Shown piece after piece: positions 25,601-37,275 of a stretch of DNA of 64,000 bases. A program made the position numbers and the translations under genes. The notes under the pieces are model-generated. The model was given only the letters and a program-made list of their open reading frames with translations, did not search any database and was not told the origin of the DNA. The DNA is from Malus domestica (lineage: Eukaryota > Streptophyta > Magnoliopsida > Rosales > Rosaceae). Where the stretch lies: contig NC_091665.1 in NCBI RefSeq assembly GCF_042453785.1, positions 24,333,501-24,397,500 on the forward strand. The letters are read 5' to 3'. Numbering within the stretch: position 1 is the first letter of the stretch; every line of letters begins with the position of its first letter.

Positions 25601-25716
25601 TTCGTAACCTTTCGGCCTTTCCCTTCAGCAATCTTTCTCAGGCAAATTTCAGTGCATTCATGGTAGGGATTGACTACATTAACACATTCGGGGTGTATTT
25701 TTCCGATCAGAGACAT
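22642..25716 (-). CDS. PEARLI-4 domain protein (phospholipase-like family)
   Basis: Six coding exons on the minus strand: 25716-25590, 25013-24873, 24335-24195, 24068-23925, 23788-23562 and 23445-22642, giving 527 residues in one frame. The last exon encodes the PEARLI-4 domain (about residues 345-527), starting VGKYRVKGSFSSILQSIMEK and including MRSYYLECVCYIVQELKR. It ends in a coiled coil rich in K, E and L (KELEPQIEALVLKEKEV...). The family is annotated phospholipase-like, but no catalytic motif is visible and the function is unknown. Exon 1 has HPECVNVVNPYHECTEICL, the segment also found in SYF2. Exon 2 has ASNPYHDPEFFRQRA. Exons 3-5 are three copies of one module (GS-V-D-PI-G-). The ATG of MSLIGKIHPEC was chosen because it follows a 3' splice site at the end of a 5' UTR intron (about 25742-26419). 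Confidence 0.88.
23562..24335 (-). repeat. Tandem triplication of a phase 1-1 exon module in the PEARLI-4 gene
   Basis: The exons starting at 24335, 24068 and 23788 all begin with the second base of a Gly codon and encode GSIVDIPILGKQREGSRPR, GSVLDDPIFGRRKQGTQPK and GSVLDDPIFGRQRPGSRPM. Start-to-start distances are 267 and 280 bp. Flanking intron bases are also similar (for example tttatgctcaccatt at the 3' border of the second unit and inside the third). This is a segmental duplication of exon plus intron. The third unit reads on through the position that acts as donor in the second. Confidence 0.85.
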
Positions 25717-26837
25717 CTCTCTATTGAGATCACCTACAACCCTGCAAATCATAACTCCATTAAACAATTTTGAATTTTTAATAACCAGAGACATAGAAGG
25801 TTCTGAAATTTATTTTTTTTTCAAATTAACAAACTTTCCTCAAGAACTGGGAATAATCAGCTGAGCATAAAACTGATATCCAATAATTCAAACCAATAAA
25901 AAAAGTTTTTTTTTTTTTTTTAATAAAACCATGAAAATGAACTCTCAGAAACTCTTGCAACTTCAATAAATTTTCATTTCGTTGATGATAAAACATAGAA
26001 AAAGAAAACTAAAAAGCTGAACCTTTCACAATCCGGCAAATAGCAAATAAAGCAAACAAGAATATCAACGTGCACCATGCAATTCAGTTCAATTCAATTC
26101 AACCAGTTAGCTAAGCTGCAATGGTAATCTTTTCACATGATAAGAAAACCCAAAAAACTGAAATCACAGCAGAAACTCAATCCCACTGGACTTTCCCACC
26201 TTTTCTCAGCAACCAAACAGAGTATGAAAAGCAGTCTTCAAAAAACAAGAACATGCACGCATCATTTCCCAAACTTTCTCATCACCAACCATAACATCAT
26301 TCATAAGCATAAAAATTTCAACCTTTTTAACAGACTCCCATGAACACAAACATCAAAAAACCACCAAAACCAACAAAAACAACAAACAAAATTTTAAGGG
26401 CCAGATTGAGAGAAAGACCTTGAATTCAATTGGGTTTTCTGGGTTTTCTGCTTTTGACCCTCTGGCGATTCAACAAGATAAAAGGAGGCGATTTATGTGT
26501 GAAGCGCAGAAAAAAGGACTAAAGTTGGGGGAAGAGCTCTCTTGTTTTGACCATGGCGACGACTAATAAGCTTTTTTTTTTCTTGAAAGCAAAAAAATAA
26601 ATAAATAGTCGAAAAAAATTCACAGCTCTCCCAATGTCAAAACGTTTGGGATTTCCACGTTGATTAGTAGGCAGTCGTCACGAGACAAACGCATGTGCCA
26701 CCTTTTCTTTCACAAAGGCACTTTTGGTGACGATCTGGCTGACGATCTTGTGGATCCTATTACTATAATTAATTAATTATAGCCCACCATTTTTGTTGAG
26801 GAAAATGAGGATTTTAGATTTAGGTTTATGTAAAGGG

Positions 26838-26972
26838 TTGTGACATCTACATACTATTTTTTATTTGTCACATATTTTTTTAATTTTCAACCGTCAGATC
26901 AGATAAATTGAAAAATATTAAACGATAGAAATTAATAAGGAATGTATAAGAAGTAAGGGTATGCTTATGTAA
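26838..26972. mobile_element. Degenerate MITE resembling family A
   Basis: The left end gggttgtgacatctacatac and the right end (reverse complement gattttacataagcataccc) are imperfect inverted repeats. The middle has tcaaccgtcagatcagataaa, the reverse-orientation counterpart of the family A core (ttcatccgatctgacgg). No clear target duplication. Confidence 0.5.
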
Positions 26973-28095
26973 AATCAATGACCAAAATACGGGCCTTAAA
27001 AGGATTTTCCTTTTTAAGCCTTGGTAGGCAATGCTTTTTTTTTTATATTTACATTTTAGGTAATTTTCTAAATAACTAAAAATTAAATTTTAATCGCCAA
27101 ACGAATAAGACACTCACTCGTCATATCACATTAATAGACACATGTACATAGTTGTAAACCCGCATTTTTCTTAGGTCGAATAGTTCAGCACTTAGATGTT
27201 GTAAAATTATTAAAACAATCAATTATCCTTATTTCTTTGGAAATACTTTTGTAATGTATCAATATAATTTTATAAGTTATACATCCACATCGTATATACA
27301 AATTTTTGTATTACAATTTTTTAATTTTGTTTTGGAACTTTTTCAATTCACCAAAGTGTTTAAAATGTATATATGTGCAACACATAATGAGTTTGATAAA
27401 ATTTATAATGATCAGAGGCAATACGTACAAACTGAATTTGGGTCATAAAATTTTAATTTGAGTAAGGTATTTGTTTCCATCCCTAATAATTCAGGTAAAG
27501 TTTGTGTAGAGTCCCATTAGATTTATTTTATTTTATTTTATTAAGATACTATTAGATTTTGGTTCTCTAATTCAAATACCAAAATGACACTCCAAAAGAA
27601 AAATTCAAAGACAATTAAATATTTCAAGTACGGTATTTTTTATTTTTTTATTTTTTTTGTATTTGTATATTTTGGCATACTTGTCAGGTTCTCATGTTTC
27701 ACATCACATGTGCAACTTTGTTCTAGATATTTTGGTCAATATAGAAGTTTTGTTATTTACCAACTGTTTAAAACATGTATACGCTTGTATTATATTTTTT
27801 TTTCATTTTTTAATGTTCGATGACTTCGTTTCTTAAAAAAAGTCGTGCAGTGGAAATTTTAAAATTGAGTCTTTCTACAACAAAAAATTCTCCTAAACGC
27901 AGGTAGAAGTGGTTTCAAGTTATCTTAAGTTTTTCATTAATAAAAAACGAATACGCCTAGAAGCATCGGCTTAGATCATATCAATTCGATTTGACGGAGT
28001 CATCAACATCAACGCACATTAACATAAGCCCCTGTATTTTATTTTCAGACCTTTTACGTAAAGGGATCTTATTTTATGGTAAAGTTGGAGAACAG

Positions 28096-28388
28096 TTGTG
28101 AGCTCAATTTACATCGAATTTTAATAATTTGAACCGTTTAATTTTTAAGTTGTATTTTATAGATAATTCTTGTAAAATATTAGTCAAATAAAAAATATTT
28201 GAGACATCTAATTGAGTTTAAAGAGATTGACGAACACTATAATTTAAGAAACATTGGAATTTTACCGTGATAATCAAATGAGTAAATGGTTTCAGATTGA
28301 ATTGATTTTTTGTAAAGTTGATCCATGCATGAAGATTTAAAAAAAGAAAATTCAGATCGTTAAATTTTGATGTACAATGAACCCTGTA
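28096..28388. mobile_element. TIR element, family C, copy 2
   Basis: Left end gtgagctcaatttacatcga and the reverse complement of the right end (agggttcattgtacatcaaa) are inverted repeats. The interior matches the copy at 8931-9219 over its whole length (atatttgagacatctaattg, ttgacgaacacta, gtttcagattgaattgat). Two copies of one length with conserved ends support a real family. Confidence 0.65.
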
Positions 28389-29083
28389 ACTAGTCCCTTT
28401 TTTTTATCGAAAAAATGGAAATCCCTTTATAGCTCTGTCATTCTAAAATTGATACAAGGTCAAGTTGCGTATGTCGTCCTCTGGTCATTAGAATTCAATT
28501 TCGTTTAATTACGACATAAATTAGAGTACACAAACTAGTTCTAGAAGCTCAATTTAGTTGGTTGTATTTTGTACACAATACACCTCGCCTCTAGAAGCTC
28601 AATTTTGTCAACGTTGTTCTACATCATCTAATCTACCTCTCGCTCAATTAATTTGCAGTAAAGTCATCATTTTACCAACCCTTTTTTCTTAGCTCCACAG
28701 AAATGGTAGGAATACGTGGTTAATTATAAAAACTTCTAACTTATTTTTCTTGCATTTTAATGTCGAGAAGTAGAATATTGGACCGCTATACTTAGGTGAG
28801 GAAATAAATAATAAGGTCCCAATTGATTTTGCCAACACTGTTACATGATCGCGCCTCTGCCAATAAACAGAAGAACAGAAAATTAATGTCACGGTCAATA
28901 ATTCAGTTTCTCCCCGGAACATCTCCAATTTAAGGATTCAAATCTTATATTTGAGTTCAAATAGAAAATAAAACATCTCTAATGCACGTGAGACTTAAAA
29001 CTCAAAGACAAAGTAAGACCCATATTTGGGTTTCAGTATGAGATTTGAGTTCAAGGTGGGGTCTATGTCAACAAAAAAAAAAA

Positions 29084-29237
29084 ATTATGTTAGGGAGATT
29101 AAATTTGTAGACTAAATTTGCAAACTAAATGATGTGTTACCAATAAGAAATGAACATGTTTATTAACGTTTAAGTAATAATCTAATTATCAACTTTCATG
29201 TTATTTAGTTTATAAAATTTAATCTATCTAGCATTAC
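29084..29237. mobile_element. MITE, family D, copy 2
   Basis: Left attatgttagggagattaaa pairs with the reverse complement of the right end (gtaatgctagatagattaaa). The interior actaaatgatgtgttaccaa is what I remember as a very common repeat in Rosaceae. It appears to sit inside an older block whose arms begin near catctccaatttaagg (28920) and end near gactctaaatgagccc (29380), which would make it a nested insertion. Confidence 0.7.
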
Positions 29238-29649
29238 TAAAAAAAATGTTATTCAACCAAGAAAAATGATATTTGAGAGTTGTCCAATGTACATAACCAA
29301 AATATTAAACCTCAAAAATGAATTTTGAGTCTTTGTTTTCTTTTTCAAACTCGAATCTTAAGACTCTAAATGAGCCCTATTAAATCGTCTCAACAAACTA
29401 TGTGCCTTGAATTCCTTTATTACTTTCTTGTTTTGCTTTTCAGTGCCACGAAGAGGCTTGAGTGAAAGAGGATTGTGGTTTACCACTGTTGGATATGATG
29501 TCAACCGACAGAGTATGTGTTAGCGTGAGTTCAAAGTATCATTAAGAGATTGCTAATACTAACAACCGACACTCAGGCTATCATTAAGAGCTTGCTAATA
29601 CTAACAACCGACAGGGTATGTGTGCCACTGTTGGGTATGCTGTTCAATT

Positions 29650-29765
29650 TTTACTTCACGTACATAATGTAAGGTATACAAACTATTTTATCTCACACAC
29701 ATTCTAACATATTGTTAAACAATTAAAATAGTACGTAAGAGGTAAAATGGGTTGTGTAAAAATTA
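29650..29765. mobile_element. Degenerate MITE
   Basis: The left half (gtatacaaactattttatct, cacacac) pairs imperfectly with the reverse complement of the right half (tttacacaacccattttacc). The layout is like the family A relatives but sequence identity is low, and the borders are approximate. Confidence 0.4.
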
Positions 29766-30604
29766 TCATCCAGGTCGATAGAAGATACGAAAACAAATTT
29801 CTATTCACTTTGGGAAAAAAAATCCACTTAAAGAGTAAGTAGTTAAAGTATCAATAAGAGCTTGCTAATACTAACAAAACTGGTGACATCCTAGTGTGAT
29901 TTCAACATACATCTATATCCCATGAAATAAAGGGCATGTACCGTGCATAATTATATAGTTATCAAATTAATGATGCAGTATACCTTTTAAGTAACTTTCG
30001 TTTAATTTTTTTAATAATCTATATGTGATGGGCTGTTAGCCGGATATTTCATCTAAACGGGTGACAAGTCACGAGCCCTAATCTTACACCAGATGGCACT
30101 TCCTTGTGATATTGCTTGTTTCTGTTTTCAGTTGAAACTTCCAAGTAAAAGTAGTTGAAACACGAAACAATATGCTGAAACCAAACGAATAAAAGACTAG
30201 GTGAGGTAGTTAGGGTTCTAAACGCCAAATCAGGTCATGCGATTTGCCTTTCCCATCATTTCCAACTCAAATATAATATTTTTAGATATTTTCTTCTTTT
30301 CCTATCTAAAATATCTCACTACGTCATTTTATTATAAAAGAACTCGTTTGAGATTTCTTTTGAAAGATTAAAATGCTTATAAAAAGGGATAAAAAAAGTT
30401 CACAAAAAAAGTTTTAAAATATTTCTAAATTATAATTAAACAATTTTTAGTGCTTTGTGAATAAGCACCTTCAAGTAAATTTCTAGAAAACGCTTAAATT
30501 TTCTGTAAAATCACTTATATACATCTTTCCAAGCGACTCCAATATTAGGTAAATTAGAATTTTTAAAGAAATTAGTTATTTTACTACATTTTGAAACAAA
30601 TGAT

Positions 30605-30626
30605 ACTTGTGTGTGTGTGTGTGTGT
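30605..30626. repeat. GT microsatellite
   Basis: A run of about ten GT dinucleotides (ttgtgtgtgtgtgtgtgtgt), about 950 bp upstream of the AMS copy 1 start codon. Confidence 0.85.
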
Positions 30627-30789
30627 ATTAGTACCGATTGATCATGATCATTTATATAAAATGAACTCACTTGTATCATAATACGGTTTTATTTATGCAA
30701 TTGAGAAATGTGGTCTCTGTAGCATTGTTGAATTAAAATATATATTTTCTTGATTGGCAATAAGGAAATAAAAACAATTTTCTCTCCTT

Positions 30790-30856
30790 CATGCATGGGC
30801 TGCAGTTCACCAACCAAGGTAGCTAGCCAAGCCCTAAACACGTATATATAAAAAGA
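30790..30856 (+). promoter_or_regulatory. Core promoter of AMS copy 1: RY motif plus TATA box
   Basis: catgcatg (30790-30797, an RY element) is followed by ggctgcagttcaccaacca and then a TATA box, tatatataaaaag (about 30843-30854). The same order, with nearly the same bases, stands in front of the other two AMS copies (36973 and 41788). That conservation supports a shared promoter. The start codon is downstream of a 5' UTR intron. Confidence 0.65.
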
Positions 30857-31556
30857 AACATTTGTGAGATGGGGAGGGTTCAACTGTTTTTGAATTCTTG
30901 GTTCTCTCTCACTGGAACGCAAATAGAATATATATTGACAATTTTGTTTCTTCTCAGCTTGTTGATATGGATATCTTTCTGGGATACTGAGGTGGATGCT
31001 GTACTGTCTGAGCTTAATTTTTGTATGACGAGTGTGAGAAGTTGTTAACGATTGCTATCGAGTAGTAAATTTTGCATGGACCCTTCTAGCTACCTTTTTA
31101 CCTTTTCTGATTAATATATTTTCTTTCCTGTTTATTCTTCTTTTAGTAATTTTCTTCCTTTTCCCAGTGAAAACAGTCGGCCGCTGCAATAGTCTTGGAA
31201 GCAAGAAGCACTAATTGTCATCTGACAGGTAGGGTTTGCATGTTCTTCTGTTGGGTGCATGTTAGTGGACTAAACTTGTTGCATAATAATACACGAAAAA
31301 GTTTAGAGCATTGTGAAGAATTCCCAAATTATGACAAATTTTAGCTGGTTCTGCAAAATTAATTCCCTGTTTGAACAATTTGAAATTAATTCCATGTTTC
31401 GATTATTGGCTAACGGAAGACTTGATGCAAAACCAAGCGCAATGACATTACATGATTCATACAGTTGACCACACTTAGTAGCATAAATTTTTGTTGTTGT
31501 TGCTGTTGTTTCGATTATTGGCTTTCCACAGTTAATCATATTATTTTGCAGGTGGC

Positions 31557-34500
31557 ATGAAAATCATTATGCAAAATCTGATTGATAGGCTTAGACCCCT
31601 TGTGGGTTTGAAAGGCTGGGATTATTGTGTTCTATGGAAATTGAGTGAAGACCAAAGGTTAATTAAGAGAGGAACTACTTATTGTTCTGTTGCTAATTGA
31701 AATTAACTAAATATTACCCTCCTTATCTCTTCTTTGTGTGACAAATTTAAAGATTTTTTATATTTTTATTAGGTTTATTGAATGGATGGACTGTTGTTGT
31801 TCTGGGACTGATGGAAACACTCAGACAAATGGAGGACAAGAGCTTCTTTTTCCAGTTTATCCTGTCCTTCCATGCCGGGATATAATGCACCACTCACGAA
31901 CTAATTCTTGTGATCTTCTTGCCCAGCTTCCTTCTTCCCTGCCCTTAGAATCTGGGTACCTATAAATATTATTTAGCTTTCATTTTTTGTATTTTTTAAT
32001 CATTCAATTATAATTAGTACTAAAAGTAAAAACTAAATTGTGTTTGCACAGGATTTATGCACAGGCATTAATTTCAAACCAGATCATTTGGTTGAACTCT
32101 ACCAATAGAGATTTAAGTCATATGGTATAGTCGTTGTCCAATTCTTTTAGATATTTTTAAGAGAAAAAAAAATACCCTCTTTGTTGAGCATATAATTAAA
32201 TCTAACTCTATACTCATCATCACTTATTTTGCAGGAAAGAGATGAGACCAGGGTTTTGGTTCCAAGTGGTGGAGGGCTGATTGAGCTGTTTGTCTCTAGA
32301 GATGTATGATATATATGATGCTTCACTTTTAAACAGCTTCCTTTCAATTTGTTATTTTAGATCTTTCATGTGGAGAAATTCTTACAAACGCACATGCATA
32401 TGTGCCACCTCTCACACAAAAGTTGAGCCTAAGCTAGACCCAAATACAAAGGCTCACCTTTTGTATGAGAGTTGCCGCACGCAAACGTCTATATGCTAGT
32501 AGTTCTCGTGTACATGATATGAACCAACTATTTGAAACATTTGTGTCCTACATAAATTTTGTGAGAGATGGGGTATGTAAGGGTCACAATTTATAGTTTT
32601 GCCTGCAACTAACAAATTCACACATTACAATTTTTAAGTATTTGCATTTTTTTCCACTTTGACAGGTCTCTGAAGACCAACAAGTGATTGACTTTATCAC
32701 TGCCCAATGCAACATTTCACATGAGCAAGATATCCTGCTTAGTGCAAGCTGCAATGCAAGCTTCACCGTGGATATAAACAACATGAGCAATGACATACGA
32801 CCAAAGGCATTTCTTGTAGATGATAATGGGGGAAATGATCATCTAAACAACAATCATAGTTTCCAGCAGCAACCTGTTTTACCGGCAATGGCATTGGATC
32901 ACAATTCGAATTTGCCATGCGATATCTCAGTTGACCAAATCCGCCTATGCAGCACTTCCCCAATGAATTTCCTCCAAAATAGTAACAATAATAATGTCTA
33001 TAATTTTGATCAGGGTTCACATGAGTCTTTGGGAGAGATGGGGCTTCAAGCTGATACTAATGCACAAAACTTGCATAATAATATTCAAGTTAATGAGGGA
33101 ATAGAAAACATTGAGCAGCAGGTTGTGGATGATCAAGACTCAATTAAACACGAGGGTGGAAGAACTGCTGATCATTCAGCTTCAGATTGCAGTGATCAGT
33201 TTGATGATGATGGTGGCACGAATTATAGGAGAAGAACAGGAAAAAAGCCTCAGTCAAAAAACCTTGTGGCGGAGAGGAAGAGAAGGAAGAAACTTAATGA
33301 GAGGCTCTATCACCTCCGCTCATTGGTTCCCAACATTTCTAAGGTGATGACCATGGCATTATTATTATTTTTTCAATTGTACTAGATGGACTTTACACTT
33401 TCCTATGTGATAGTTGATAATTAATTAACAGTTGACAGTAGTAACTAGTGTGACAAGTATGTTGTCACATCATGTGGTCGGGCTAATGTTATATAAAATA
33501 CGTGACATCTTTAGCAGAATCTAATGCCTACTCATTTTGATTCACAGATGGACAAGGCTTCCATACTCGGGGACGCGATTGAGTTCGTGAAGGAGTTGCA
33601 GAGGCAAGAAAAAGAACTCCAAGAGGAGCTTGAACAGCATTCAGATGATGGAGGATCTAAGAAAAGGAAATCCAATAATATCTGTGGAAACCACACCAAT
33701 TTCCAGCCAGAAACTCTGAGTCAAAACGGAAATACCACTGCAAATAAACAAGAAAATGATGAGCTTCCAAATGGGTTTCGTGTGGGAACAGCAGGAGACA
33801 TTGGCAATATCTCTAAACAAAAAAACCAAGACTCAGATATTACTAAGGACAGGGGACAAGAGATGGAGGTATAACTTAATCTTATATATGTTTTTTAAAT
33901 TTGAAATTTCAGATAACAAAAGATTAATGGAATAATATGGTTGCAGCCACAAGTAGGGGTTACTCAGTTGGATGGAAATGAATTCTTTGTGACTGTATTC
34001 TGTGAGCACAAGCCAGGAGGGTTTGTGAGATTGATGGAGGCATTGGATTCTTTAGGCTTGGAAGTGACCAATGCAAATGTGACTAGCTTCAGAAGCCTTG
34101 TCTCTAACGTCTTCAAAGTAGAGGTAACCAATTATCTCCTAATTCTTACCTAATTATGTAGCTCATGACAACTGTTAATGTTAATGTTAGTGAGAAATAT
34201 TTCAAGAATCTTACTATAAAAGACAAAATTCCTCATTTATAAACTAAGTGTCAGATAAACTAATTGACAGGTCCAAGAACAGTTGGATCAATGAGTTTTT
34301 ATTTTCTTTCTTTTTCTTCAAACCGGTGCTTTGAGTGTTTTTGACATAACCAAGAGTTTTTATTTGTGAAAAGCACTTAATTTTTTATTATATGTTAATT
34401 ACGCAGAAAAAGGACACTGAAATAGTTCAAGCTGATCATGTGAGGGACTCATTGCTCGAGATAACAAGGAATCCATCATCAAAAGGGTGGCCTGAGATGA

Positions 34501-34619
34501 TTGCTAAAGCATCAGGGAATGTCAGTCCATTGGATCATTTTCAGCATGATCATCACCAACAACACCAGCTCCACGATTACCATGCTTCTTCATACCACCT
34601 ACAACACCTTTATAGTTAA
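31557..34619 (+). CDS. AMS-like bHLH transcription factor, tandem copy 1 (full length, diverged)
   Basis: Eight exons: 31557-31657, 31773-31955, 32052-32124, 32235-32303, 32666-33343, 33548-33868, 33947-34123 and 34407-34619, giving 604 residues. Arabidopsis AMS is about 571. AMS-type bHLH proteins act in the tapetum nucleus and switch on pollen-wall genes. The N-terminal MYC_N region is whole ([20 protein letters not shown], then [10 protein letters not shown]). The basic region [16 protein letters not shown] keeps the Glu-Arg E-box contacts (bHLH about residues 338-390). The second helix starts [18 protein letters not shown]. The C-terminal ACT-like domain (about 476-560) contains [20 protein letters not shown], and the tail is His-rich. 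A 5' UTR intron ends just before the ATG (31550). MKIIMQ has a second in-frame ATG at 31569. All splice sites are canonical, so it is probably active, but it is more diverged than copy 3. Confidence 0.9.
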
Positions 34620-35321
34620 TTTAGCATAATCTACTAATTAATTATGTATTAAGCATTCTGATGAGAACAACTAGCGAGACAGATTATGGACATGCTCGAC
34701 ATTCGTTATGCGGTGATTTATGGTCTTTTGGGCCAAATACATGTTTGCTAGATCAAAACTACGTTTGAAGAGTTGAGATAATTTTTGTAATTTCCTGTTT
34801 CTCTTTGTTTCGAAGCTACGATTTGGTAAGAGTTTTTAAACACCCAAACAAGTTGTATTCAGACTATCATGTCATATTATCAAATATAATTTGATAGAGT
34901 TTGTTAATGTTGAGAGGGAGAGATCGAGAGAGAAGATCAGAATTTCAAGAACTAGAGAGAGAAAGGTTTTAGAGAGAGAAACTGCAGAACTGTTATATTG
35001 GTTTTGTTAACCTTCAAGCTATTATTAACTAACTAAGGCTTACAATCTTGTGACAAGTGGCACAATCCTAGCCACTATCTATATCTTTACAAAGTTCTCA
35101 TATCAAAAATACTTAAAATATCGTTTTTAATATAGTTAAAACACTATTTTGAAGAAAAAAAACATTATTTCTAGAAATTTTAAGTATTTTCAAAACGGTG
35201 TTTTGAGGAGTTTTTTGTTTTTTTCTTTTCCCCTAGAAACATCGTTCCTAGAAAATTCTTGTTTCTAGGACTTAACCCTAGATTAACCCTGTGCTCTTTT
35301 CTTTTGTTATTATTTATTATA

Positions 35322-35475
35322 AGGAAAACTAATGAAAAGGACTTGAAAACCTTGAGTTTTAATGATAAGGACAAAATAAAGGGTAAAGTAAATAGTACCA
35401 GGATTGACTTTTTAGTGTAAAAATGTGGTTTTTCGTTAAAGTGAACAGTACCGGGTGCTTTTCGTTAAAGTTCCC
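35322..35475 (-). mobile_element. Mutator-type MITE, family B, copy 2
   Basis: Reverse orientation relative to the other two copies: starts aggaaaactaatgaaaagga and ends cgttaaagttccc. It is flanked by a perfect 9-bp direct repeat, tttattata (35313-35321 and 35476-35484). At 154 bp it is almost the same length as the copy in AMS copy 3. Confidence 0.9.
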
Positions 35476-35802
35476 TTTATTATATCCTCCTTTTTCACCC
35501 AATAACTAAGAGCCTGTAGACTATTCAATATGATGCAACTTCATTATGCTTGTATATGTACTTGGAAATTGGCTTATAATGATTGGGCCATGGGTTACTC
35601 TTGGAAATTCGCTACATATATGTGAGGGAGCATTTAAGAGTTTGAATTCCTTGTTTATGAAAGAAAAGACTTTGCATATACTTGTAAGGAATTTTGAATT
35701 ACTCTCCATATTGCTTATTGATGCTAAAAAACCTCAACTTCCTTCACACAAAACATGATTAATTTTAAGAGCTGAGAGGCTTCTTGGAAGATCTTACACA
35801 TG

Positions 35803-36327
35803 CCTAGCACCATCCACATTTAACTTAAAGGTCATAGATGGAGTGAAAGTGGAGGATTAATTAAAGATTGACATGGTAACTGGATCATTGGTTTTATTGC
35901 TAAAAAAGGAGTTGGGGAAGTTCTCCATGCTGAGCTTTGGGCTTTGTTTTATGAGTTGAAGATAGCTAAAGCTAGAAATTTCTCTCATCTTATTGTGGAG
36001 GTTGATTCTGCTCTGGTGGTCTCATTTGTTATTCGCCTAGCCTTAATCATCATCTCTATGGTCTTATCTCGGAATGGAGAAGTTTGATAATAGATAACTG
36101 GAGCTGTAATTTGCAGAATGTTCATAGAAAGCGTAGTTTTGCAGCTGAAGGGTTAGCCAAATTAGGTTTAAATAGCAAGATGGATTTTCAAGAGCTTCCT
36201 CAGTCTCCTCCTTGTTTAGTTCAAACTCTTTCCGATGACTGCTCTGGAGTTGCTAGTTAAAATAGTTGTTCTTTAGGTGTTTCATTTTTTTCTTCTTCCA
36301 TGTTACCCCAAAAAAGAAAAGAAAAAA
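35803..36327 (+). mobile_element. 5'-truncated LINE with RNase H-like fragment and A-rich tail
   Basis: A perfect 15-bp target duplication, aagatcttacacatg, flanks it at 35788-35802 and 36328-36342. The element ends in an A-rich tail (about 36309-36327). Its body encodes part of an RNase H-like (RVT_3) domain of plant L1-type LINEs: GNWIIGFIAKKGVGEVLHAE, ELWALFYELKIAKARNFSHL, IVEVDSAL. The frame is then disrupted by a change after SFVI and by stops near GEV, and the reverse transcriptase and everything upstream are missing. This is a classic 5'-truncated insertion, about 525 bp, and not functional. Confidence 0.88.
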
Positions 36328-36655
36328 AAGATCTTACACATGAGAATATATCACAATTAATAGAATACATAAGACAGGAGCCTAACTAATCACTAGCTAA
36401 TCTGAAGTAAACAATAATAGTTTTACAGGAAGATGACGTGTGATTAACAAACTTCAGTAACAATTTTACAAGTACATGGCATGTGATAACAAACTTTTGA
36501 CTAAGAGGTGACTTGATGAGATTATTGTGTTTTGGCAATGAGTTGGCATCTAATGTGTGGAAGATACCATACCTCTATCCTTTCTTATTGCCTGTGCGAT
36601 ATAGGTTTGAACACAACCAAATCCAAAAGTAGGCAATTTGTGTTCACGGGTTGCC

Positions 36656-36770
36656 ATTTCAGTTTTTTTAGCCAATTGCCCCTTCGGTTTAGGTTTCTTA
36701 GCCAATTGTCCATTCAATTTAGATTTTTTTAGTCAATTGCCGCTTCGGTTTAGTTTTTTTAGCTTTATGG
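36656..36770. repeat. Minisatellite, three degenerate units of about 35 bp
   Basis: The unit tttagccaattgccccttcg + gtttaggtttc is repeated three times with changes (gccaattgtccattcaattt, gtcaattgccgcttcggttt). It lies about 200-300 bp upstream of the promoter motif of AMS copy 2. Confidence 0.75.
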
Positions 36771-36972
36771 AGTAGTTGAAACATGAGCAAATGCATATAC
36801 CAAACCTAAGTGAATGAAAAACTTTAGAAAAGTTTCAGCTCATTCATGCAATATGCTCTCATATTTACCAAGCCATCCTCTTTAATTACCGACAGAGAAG
36901 GGAACAAAAAAACACAAAAAGAAATTAATTAGTTTGTGTAGTTTTTTATTAAGTTCTCTCTCACGCTACACT

Positions 36973-37022
36973 CATGCATGGACTTCAGTTCACCTACCAA
37001 ACTCTCTCCATAAAAAAGGAAA
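36973..37022 (+). promoter_or_regulatory. Core promoter of AMS copy 2: RY motif and TATA-like box
   Basis: catgcatg (36973-36980) then gacttcagttcacctaccaa, followed by ccataaaaaagg near 37008-37020 at the TATA position. It matches the promoter blocks of copies 1 and 3. The TATA box is weaker (cataaaaa). Confidence 0.55.
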
Positions 37023-37275
37023 CACTTTTGTCAAATGCAAGAGTCCCCAATTGTTTTACTTGATTTGATCAATTGACTGAAGTTATGGATCTCTACCTTT
37101 GCTTTATCTGCTTCCTCGTTTCTTCTTTCGCCCTCGTCGCGTTTTTCTTACCGACATGTGCAGGCAAAAGAGGTAGCTATATATTTTTCTTCTCTCAGTT
37201 CTTGTTATGTACTCAACTAATTCGGTGAGGTTTAGGAATCTGAAATTAATGTTTTATCAATCGTTTACAGGTGGC

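Larger units (their letters stand above)
26560..30780. other. AT-rich intergenic region between the PEARLI-4 gene and AMS copy 1
   Basis: About 4.2 kb upstream of both the minus-strand PEARLI-4 gene (first UTR exon about 26420-26560) and the plus-strand AMS-like copy 1. No conserved protein is seen. Open frames near 27254-27823 are AT-rich and low in complexity. It holds four MITE-like elements, a GT microsatellite, and short repeats around 29525-29620 and 29850 (tcattaagagcttgctaata and variants, three times). A region near 30030-30200 resembles DNA upstream of AMS copies 2 and 3. Confidence 0.55.
34620..36960. other. Intergenic region between AMS copies 1 and 2
   Basis: About 2.3 kb with no intact gene. 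It holds the 3' UTR of copy 1, a purine-rich stretch at 34905-34985 (gagagagaa repeats, possibly a retroelement end), a family B MITE, a truncated LINE, a minisatellite at 36656-36770 and the upstream region of copy 2. Confidence 0.6.

Noticed and set aside
34905-35100. Purine-rich block after AMS copy 1 as the end of an LTR element
   Set aside because: gagagagaa runs followed by tggcacaatcctagccac look familiar from retroelement ends, but neither a border nor a partner sequence was found in this window, so no element is called.
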